A stretch of DNA of 64,000 nt from Hamadaea sp013361475 (GTDB lineage Bacteria; Actinomycetota; Actinomycetes; Mycobacteriales; Micromonosporaceae): the NCBI RefSeq assembly GCF_040654195.1, contig NZ_JBFAHM010000004.1:310001-374000 (forward strand), in the 5' to 3' direction. Of this stretch, positions 59,014-64,000 are shown in pieces. Position numbers and translations under genes: made by a program. The notes under the pieces were generated by a model. It saw only the letters and a program-made list of their open reading frames with translations, was not told the DNA's origin and made no database searches. Within the stretch, counting starts at the first letter, position 1. The number at the start of each line of letters is the position of its first letter.

Positions 59014-59448
59014 TTACGTGAGCGCCTTCGCGTAACAGTGGGTCCAGAGCTGGCCGACGTACTTTCCGTAGCGCGGGGTCTCGGCGTATCCGCTGCTCTC
59101 GTAGAGGGCCATCGCCTCGGGCTGCAGATTGCCGGTGGTGAGCCGGATCGTCTGATATCCCCGCGCACGACCTTCGTCTTCCACCGCCGCCAGCAGCGCC
59201 CGGGCCAGTCCGCGACCCCGGTACGCCGGGCTGACGAACATCCGCTTCACCTCGCCGGTTTCGTCGTCGGCGTGTTGCAGCGCGACGCAGGCCACCGCCT
59301 GCCCGTCGACCACCGCGACGAGGTAACTCGCGTCGGTCTGGACGTGCGACCGGCCCTCGGCCCCGTATCGGGCGACGAGTTGCGCGAAGGCCGCGTCGAG
59401 CAGGGCGGCCAGGTCGGGATCCCCGAGTTCCCGCTTCTCCACGTGCAT
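59014..59448 (-). CDS. GNAT acetyltransferase
   Basis: A 144-residue single GNAT domain with the acetyl-CoA motif VSPAYRGRGLARALLAAVE and C-terminal LTTGNLQPEAMALYESSGY. Typical length and motif order; substrate unknown. ATG 59448 is preceded six bases upstream by TACGGT, supporting this start. Solitary. Confidence 0.88.
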   Translation of the reverse strand: MHVEKRELGDPDLAALLDAAFAQLVARYGAEGRSHVQTDASYLVAVVDGQAVACVALQHADDETGEVKRMFVSPAYRGRGLARALLAAVEDEGRARGYQTIRLTTGNLQPEAMALYESSGYAETPRYGKYVGQLWTHCYAKALT

Positions 59449-59454
59449 GTGATC

Positions 59455-59460
59455 ACCGTA
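59455..59460 (-). promoter_or_regulatory. TACGGT -10 box before GNAT gene
   Basis: Minus-strand TACGGT ends six bases before ATG 59448. Confidence 0.45.
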
Positions 59461-59515
59461 GGCCGAGCGCGTTACGCAGTTGTTTCGCGACCTCGGCTGC
59501 CGGCCTCCGTCGGCC

Positions 59516-60061
59516 TCAGCGGCGGCCGCCCGGCTCCCAGGCGTACACGTCGATGACGGCGTACCGGTCGGCGGTGAGGATGCCGCGGGCCGCGTCCGCG
59601 TCGGCCGCCCGCAGCAGCGCCGCCGTCCCCAGCCAAGCCGCACCGTCATCCGACAGCAGCGGCCCGTACGCGATCAGCCCGTCTTCCTGGCGTGCCTCCA
59701 GGTCAGCCGGTTCGCCCTCGCCCAGCCCCAGCACGAGGTAACGGTTGGCCTCGTCGCGCAGCCCTGGGAACTCCCACATCGTCCGACCGAGCAGATTGCG
59801 CCACCGCCGCAGCAGCACATCCCGGTACGCCCCGGCCTGGTAGTTCGGCTCCTCGAAGGCGAACCGCCGGGCGGCGGCCGCATCCGGCAGGTCGACGATG
59901 TGCACGCTGCCGAGCAGGGTCTCGCCGTCCACCGAGAAGACCGGACCCCGCGCGATCAGCTCCGCCTCGAACCCATCCATGTACGCCCAATGCGGCTCGA
60001 TCAGCGCGTCCCGCAGAGACAGCGAACCCGGGCGGTCGCGGTGGTAGCAGAAGAACTCCAT
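59516..60061 (-). CDS. YCII-related two-domain protein
   Basis: A 181-residue protein with two tandem YCII/YciI-like ferredoxin-fold domains (residues 1-90 and 95-181). The first is seen as EFFCYHRDRPGS, HWAYMDGFEAELIARGPVF and FAFEEPNYQAGAYRDV; the second as LVLGLGEGEP and AAWLGTAALLRAAD. YCII proteins bind small molecules or act as chlorodienelactone-type enzymes. ATG 60061 gives the usual start; ATG 60070 is possible. Confidence 0.8.
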   Translation of the reverse strand: MEFFCYHRDRPGSLSLRDALIEPHWAYMDGFEAELIARGPVFSVDGETLLGSVHIVDLPDAAAARRFAFEEPNYQAGAYRDVLLRRWRNLLGRTMWEFPGLRDEANRYLVLGLGEGEPADLEARQEDGLIAYGPLLSDDGAAWLGTAALLRAADADAARGILTADRYAVIDVYAWEPGGRR

Positions 60062-60367
60062 GTCGATCATCTTGGTGCACGCGTTGGCCGCGCCACGGAT
60101 CGGGTGCTTGATCCACATCCCGTTCCGTGTCGAAATCGCGGCCGGATGCGACACACGACGGGATGTCGATCACTCGTCGCACGACGAAAAAGATCCCGAA
60201 CGCCCGGTCCGCGGCGAGTGTAGGCGCCCACGCGATGCCTAGCTTGGAGGGCGGCGGGGATGAGGCTGTTCGGCCCCTTCTCGGACGTCGCCGAGTGACT
60301 TCCCGCCACCCTGACCGCACGCCCGGACTTCAGGTCAGCTGACCGGCCCAATCGATGTGAGCGAAGC
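60062..60367. other. Intergenic stretch without a gene
   Basis: About 306 bases between two minus-strand genes. It holds repeat family 2 copy B, and a 12-bp palindrome GGTCAGCTGACC at 60333-60344. I see no coding frame with support. Confidence 0.6.
60116..60172 (-). repeat. Interspersed repeat family 2, copy B (57 bp, inverted)
   Basis: Reverse complement aligns with 53825-53881 in four conserved blocks; about 41 of 57 positions match by hand. Confidence 0.65.
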
Positions 60368-60979
60368 CTACCGTTCGGATAGGACAGAATCGGGGCGGAC
60401 GTTCCAGGAGCCGAGCACCGGCTGGTCGTGCTCGCTGGTCAGGATGCTGACCGTCGCGGTGTGCGGATGCGCCAACAACCGCCCCGCCTCGGGGGGCAGG
60501 CCGAGCCACCGAGCGGCGAGGACGCGTTGCAGGTGGCCGTGCAGCACGAGCACGACGTCACCGTCGGACAAGAGCGGCCGGACTCGGGCCAGGACGGCGT
60601 CGACCCGGCTCGCGACCTGGGCCGCCGTCTCACCGGGATGAGCCGCGTCTGCGGGGAGGACGCCGTCGCGCCAGAGGTCCCAGTCCGGACGGGTCGCCTC
60701 GATCTGCCGCTCGGTCAGGCCCTCGTAGCCGCCGTAGTCCCACTCCCGCAGATCGTCGTCGGCACGCACGTCAGCGAGGCCGAGCAGCGTCGCGCTCTGC
60801 ACCGCGCGCCCGGCCGGGCTCGTGAACGCCGCCGCCACCGGACGGGATGCGAAGACGGGCCTCAGACGGCGTACGGCGGATCGGCCGGCCTCCGTCATCG
60901 GGATGTCGGTGCGTCCGGCGTACTGGCCGGTGCGGCTCCACTCGGTCTCGCCGTGGCGTACGAGGATCAGCTCGCCCAT
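60368..60979 (-). CDS. Histidine phosphatase (phosphoglycerate mutase-like)
   Basis: A 203-residue branch-1 histidine phosphatase. Catalytic motif ILVRHGETEWS with the phosphorylated His, AFTSPAGRAVQSA with the conserved Arg, and a late LVLHGHLQRV with the second His. DDLREWDYGGYEG matches the acid. Removes phosphate from a small metabolite; substrate not predictable. Start ATG 60979 is just before the stop of a frameshifted upstream gene. Confidence 0.9.
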   Translation of the reverse strand: MGELILVRHGETEWSRTGQYAGRTDIPMTEAGRSAVRRLRPVFASRPVAAAFTSPAGRAVQSATLLGLADVRADDDLREWDYGGYEGLTERQIEATRPDWDLWRDGVLPADAAHPGETAAQVASRVDAVLARVRPLLSDGDVVLVLHGHLQRVLAARWLGLPPEAGRLLAHPHTATVSILTSEHDQPVLGSWNVRPDSVLSER

Positions 60980-60980
60980 G

Positions 60981-61212
60981 TCAGGAGTTCCAGCCCGCTT
61001 GCTCGCACAGCGTCAACACCTCGCGGAACGCCGCCAGGTTCTCCTGGAACACGTCGAGGCGGTGCAACTGGTCGTCGACAGTGTCAGTGCCCGCCTTCTG
61101 CTTCTCCGCGTACGCGTCCACCGTGTCGGCGTAGCGCTCGCTCTTCAGGGAGGCGACCGCCAGCGCCGCTGTCGGAAGGCTGCGGTTGGATCGGCGGCGG
61201 TGCAGGCTGCAT
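60981..61212 (-). pseudogene. Frameshifted small helical protein gene (possible)
   Basis: ATG 61212 has AAAGGA seven bases upstream and TTGACC further up, and begins MQPAPPPIQP. That frame stops after 41 codons, but the +1-shifted frame encodes a convincing charged helical protein (ASLKSERYADTVDAYAEKQK, ending CEQAGWNS and TGA at 60981). The total length is not a multiple of three, so a one-base shift or sequencing error is likely. Family not recognised. Confidence 0.4.
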
Positions 61213-61308
61213 GTTTCGATCCTTTGTGGAGGTACGGCGATTGGTCAAGCGCCGCCGACGGTACCAGCCGTCATCGCATCGAGCGGCGCGCCTGGACGGA
61301 ACCTCCCG

Positions 61309-62571
61309 TCAGGAGGCGGTGGGGGCGCGCGCGGGGGTCGGCCGCATTCTCGCGGGCTTGACCAGAGTGGCGATGGTGCCGACGACGAGGCCCAGGGTCA
61401 GGGCGGTCGCCTGCATGACGGCGGCGACCAGGTCGCTGAGCGCCTCGCCGGTCTGGCCGCCTTCGAGCGTGGTGAGTCCGCGCAGCGCCACCGCACCGAC
61501 GGTGAGGGCGAAGAACCCGCCGAGGATCAAGACGATGCGCGGGGGCGTGTTCTCGGACCATTCGAGGAGGCCGACCGCGGCCGACAGCACGACACCGGCG
61601 ACGAAGGTCCCGGCGATGTGGTCGGTCAGGGCGGTGGCCACCAGTTGGGTGCCCCAGGCCAGGTAGACGAGCAGGAGCATCCAGAGGAAGTCACGGGGGC
61701 GGGCGGTGAAGGTCAGGACCAGGCCGATCGTGAAGGGGATCCAGGAGGCGACCACGATCCAGAACGGCAGGCTGTCCGGAACGGTTCGTTCGGAGAGGCT
61801 GGCCGCGCCGGCTTGGGTGATCTCGGCCGCGATGATCAAGCCGACGGCCAGTTCGACGAGGATGAAGACGGCTTGGGCAAGCCGGACCGCACCCGGGGTG
61901 AACTGCCCGACGGCGAGTTCGGCGGCGGCCGCGCAGAGGTAGTCGCCGGGGATGAGCACGAACAGCGCCGGGATCATGACCAGCACCGGGCCCCCGGGCG
62001 CGTTGGCGGCGTCGAGTAGTCCGAACGCCACCACGCCGACGGCGATGGGGCCGATGATCGGCAGGACCAGGTCCATCCGGCGGAAGCGTCCGGCCAGCAG
62101 GAACAGCAGACCCATGACGAGGCCGAGCAGGGCGCTCGAGCCGACTTCCCGCCAGGTCGCCTGGACGCTGGGCGCGAAGCCGACGGCGAACAGCGCGACG
62201 CCGATCACTTTCAGCCAGTCGGGGAAGGGCGCCCGGCTGCTCTCCAGTGTGGTCAGGGCGCGGTCGGCCTCGGCCAGCGTCAGCCGGCCGGAGGTGATCG
62301 CGGTGACCAGGTTTTTCGATTGCGCCACCCGGTCGAGGCGGGCGAGTTGGGGGACTGCGCGTACGGTCACGACGGATTCCGGGCCGTCCGGGTGGGCCAC
62401 CGTGACGACGGCGGCCTCCGCGATGAGCAGCACGTCGGCCCGGACGCCGAAACAGGCGCCGACCCGCCGGACGACGTCGCGTACGTCGAACGCGCCTTCG
62501 GCGCTGTTGCGCAGGAAGAAGCGGGTGAGCCGCCGCAGGAACGCGTCGATCTCCGCGGGTTCGCCGCTCAC
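61309..62571 (-). CDS. ThrE-type threonine/serine exporter
   Basis: A 420-residue membrane protein with the ThrE-type architecture in one polypeptide: a soluble N-terminal region (about 1-120) with FFLRNSAEGAFDVRDVVRRVG and then ten hydrophobic helices (about 118-400), including LIPGDYLCAAAAELAVGQF. This corresponds to the Corynebacterium ThrE exporter, which releases threonine and serine. GTG 62571 start. Length is near that of ThrE (about 490), slightly shorter. Solitary. Confidence 0.85.
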   Translation of the reverse strand: MSGEPAEIDAFLRRLTRFFLRNSAEGAFDVRDVVRRVGACFGVRADVLLIAEAAVVTVAHPDGPESVVTVRAVPQLARLDRVAQSKNLVTAITSGRLTLAEADRALTTLESSRAPFPDWLKVIGVALFAVGFAPSVQATWREVGSSALLGLVMGLLFLLAGRFRRMDLVLPIIGPIAVGVVAFGLLDAANAPGGPVLVMIPALFVLIPGDYLCAAAAELAVGQFTPGAVRLAQAVFILVELAVGLIIAAEITQAGAASLSERTVPDSLPFWIVVASWIPFTIGLVLTFTARPRDFLWMLLLVYLAWGTQLVATALTDHIAGTFVAGVVLSAAVGLLEWSENTPPRIVLILGGFFALTVGAVALRGLTTLEGGQTGEALSDLVAAVMQATALTLGLVVGTIATLVKPARMRPTPARAPTAS

Positions 62572-62664
62572 GTTTCCACGGTCCCGGGCATGACCTCACG
62601 ATAGCGAGTCATTTCCGACTTAGCGCACGATTTCCTGCCGAACCCGCAACCCGTCAGAGTGTCC

Positions 62665-62670
62665 TATGAT
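62665..62670 (+). promoter_or_regulatory. TATGAT -10 box
   Basis: A near-consensus TATGAT ends eight bases before ATG 62679, with no ribosome site between. Confidence 0.45.
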
Positions 62671-62678
62671 CAGCGGCC

Positions 62679-63242
62679 ATGCGGGGTCAGAAGCTGCTGG
62701 GATGGCTGGGCGTGCTGGGCATGTCCGGCCTGCTGGTCTACGCCGTCTACACCAACTGGCCCCGGGAGCAGGGCCCGCGGCCGTACGTCGCGCCGTCGTT
62801 CGCCGAGCCGTCCGAGGCCGGGCACAAACGCGCCTTCCACGAGATCTGCCCGCTGATCAACCGGCCCGAGGTCCTCGCCCTCGTGGAGACTCCGCCCGAG
62901 GTGCACGGCCAGGGCACGTCGTTCGACCCGGACGGGATGTCCTACCTCAGCTGCAACGTCAAACTGCCGACCCGAGCCGTCCGGCTCGACGTCGGGCGCG
63001 GCGTCGACGTCGCCGCCATGACCGAGGCGGCCACCGGCGGGCACAAGCTCACGGTGCTCGGGCGCCCCGCGATCTACGAACAGGAGCATCTGATCGCTCC
63101 GACCGCGCGGCTCACGATCGCGTGGGACCCGAGCGATCCCAGCGCGTACGCGAGCATCGCGGTCTTCCAGAACCAGGGGTACGCCGACGAGGCGACCCTC
63201 GTCGCCATGGCGGAACTGATCGTGCCGAACTTGAAACGCTGA
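62679..63242 (+). CDS. Membrane-anchored unknown protein
   Basis: A 187-residue protein with an N-terminal signal anchor (residues 4-24, LLGWLGVLGMSGLLVYAVYT) and an extracytoplasmic domain containing two cysteines (FHEICPLIN and YLSCNVKL) that may pair. The rest is a mixed alpha/beta domain. No lipobox. Reminiscent of small secreted ligand-binding or DUF3558-like proteins, but I cannot name the family. Confidence 0.65.
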   Translation: MRGQKLLGWLGVLGMSGLLVYAVYTNWPREQGPRPYVAPSFAEPSEAGHKRAFHEICPLINRPEVLALVETPPEVHGQGTSFDPDGMSYLSCNVKLPTRAVRLDVGRGVDVAAMTEAATGGHKLTVLGRPAIYEQEHLIAPTARLTIAWDPSDPSAYASIAVFQNQGYADEATLVAMAELIVPNLKR

Positions 63243-63319
63243 AACCCGTTGCTGCGGCACACGATCCTCCTCTACCGTCAGGCGTCCGGTGATCGAGGCC
63301 GGGCACGGGGAGGATCACG

Positions 63320-64000
63320 ATGACGAAGCTGAATCAGATCATCGCGCTGGAGAAGGGCGTCAAGGCCACCGCCGAGACGACTTTGACGAAGGCGTACCAC
63401 GAGGCGCAGAAGCCGGACCTGTTCGCGGGTCTCATCCGGACCTACGAGCCGCTGGAGGAGGACGGTTACGTCCTGCCTTCGGAGTCGAAGAAGGTCACCG
63501 CAAAGGTGCCGGCGCTGGTCTCGGAGATCCAGGCGGCCGTGGAGCGGCTGATCGACCTCACGCTGACCAAGGACACCGCGAACGCGGGTGCGAAGGCCGA
63601 TGTGAAGGTCGGCGACACCGTCCTGGCGCGCGACGTCCCGGTGACGACGCTGCTGTGGCTGGAGAAGCAGCTGACGAACCTGCGGACGTTCATCTCCAAG
63701 CTGCCGGTCACCGACGTCGCCGACGACTGGACGTGGGACGCCGACAACCAGGTGTTCCGGTCGGCCACCGTGAAGACCATGCGGTCGCGCAAGTCTGAGG
63801 ACTTCATCGTCGTCGTTCCGCCGACGGACAAGCACCCGGCGCACGTGGAGAAGGTGACCAAGGACGTCCCGGAGGGCACCTGGTCGACCACGAAGCTGTC
63901 CGGCGCGGTTTCGCCGTCGCAGCGCGACACCTGGCTGGCGCAGGTCACCGCGGTGACCGAGGCCGTCAAGACCGCGCGCGAGCAGGCGAACCTGGCCGAG
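63320..64000 (+). CDS. Conserved actinobacterial protein of unknown function (partial)
   Basis: 227 codons are in the window and the frame continues past the right edge. The start MTKLNQIIALEKGVKATAET and segments LIRTYEPLEEDG, VPVTTLLWLEKQLTNLRTFI and TDKHPAHVEKVTKDV resemble a conserved actinobacterial family often annotated as hypothetical (DUF7873-like; from memory). Lys/Thr-rich, helical, no signal peptide. ATG 63320 has GGGGAGG upstream. Confidence 0.7.
   Translation, partial: MTKLNQIIALEKGVKATAETTLTKAYHEAQKPDLFAGLIRTYEPLEEDGYVLPSESKKVTAKVPALVSEIQAAVERLIDLTLTKDTANAGAKADVKVGDTVLARDVPVTTLLWLEKQLTNLRTFISKLPVTDVADDWTWDADNQVFRSATVKTMRSRKSEDFIVVVPPTDKHPAHVEKVTKDVPEGTWSTTKLSGAVSPSQRDTWLAQVTAVTEAVKTAREQANLAE

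Noticed and set aside
1..64000. Mobile element, prophage or tRNA-linked island
   Set aside because: No transposase, integrase, phage structural gene, tRNA or rRNA could be seen; codon and base use look uniform.

Overview
The window is GC-rich (about 70%) actinobacterial chromosome. Very strong G/C preference at third codon positions, frequent GTG starts, many ATGA/GTGA start-stop overlaps, the abundance of CGTACG-type words and the gene content (Rieske-linked nitrate reductase, mycoredoxin-like glutaredoxin, CE15-CBM2 esterase, many TetR/MarR regulators) fit a filamentous actinomycete, most likely Micromonosporaceae; that family assignment is inference. I see no rRNA, tRNA, CRISPR array, transposase, integrase or prophage, so this looks like chromosomal arm or accessory sequence rather than a mobile island.

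Layout. 1-6142: a divergent partial membrane protein, then a tightly coupled nitrate-assimilation operon (cytochrome b-like membrane subunit, molybdenum reductase with a Cys Mo ligand, four-cluster ferredoxin, Rieske protein, small membrane protein, NarK-type transporter). 6232-8746: unknown protein plus APH-type phosphotransferase, divergent from an HTH_42 (AlkZ/YcaQ-like) protein. 8799-11831: minus-strand operon tetR, DUF4865, proline racemase/hydroxyproline epimerase, ornithine cyclodeaminase-like reductase, with a palindrome over the tetR start. 11937-15756: operon of a YbhN-type flippase, RibD-C reductase, RibA and a membrane sulfatase. 15941-19692: YdeI-like protein, Na+/H+ antiporter, aldo/keto reductase, maltokinase-cap protein. 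19749-24161: GT4 glycosyltransferase, degenerate PTPS/QueD, MDR dehydrogenase, divergent CDP-alcohol phosphotransferase, NUDIX, FkbM methyltransferase. The last two groups probably form one split pathway for a modified lipid or glycan with a pterin-like or ribityl building block.

24136-28808: LuxR-type two-component system and a MacB-type ABC transporter sharing an intergenic palindrome. 28970-35923: glutaredoxin, MauE-like and DoxX-like membrane proteins, tetR/O-methyltransferase divergent from an FAD monooxygenase, a secreted glucuronoyl esterase with a cellulose-binding module, PaaI thioesterase. 35951-36480: a compound repeat tract. 36492-40980: MMPL exporter, MarR regulator and 14-TM MFS exporter in one operon. 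41090-47480: unknown protein, DUF4291, HelD-like helicase, and three cell-wall genes (amidase, polysaccharide deacetylase, GT2).

47691-53790 is the most interesting region: a seven-gene, translationally coupled plus-strand operon encoding a KAS III-like enzyme with an altered triad, an AurF-type diiron oxygenase, an acyl carrier protein, an aminoacyl-tRNA-synthetase-like amino acid:carrier protein ligase, a thioester-reductase-like SDR, a BtaA-like SAM 3-amino-3-carboxypropyl transferase (DUF3419) and a GNAT acetyltransferase. I do not recognise this combination as a known pathway; it looks like a compact carrier-protein-based natural product system built on an amino acid. 53944-64000: assorted genes (DUF1152, a broken GrpB gene, MerR with a classic 19-bp-spacer promoter, YunG-like, ABC exporter, GNAT, YCII, phosphoglycerate mutase-like, a frameshifted small gene, ThrE-like exporter, two unknowns).

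Two cross-cutting signals stand out. At least fifteen genes have a TANNNT -10 box 6-8 bases before the start codon, which predicts widespread leaderless transcription. Two families of short interspersed intergenic repeats (76 bp and 57 bp) occur as inverted pairs, alongside several tandem arrays and long-stem hairpins between genes.
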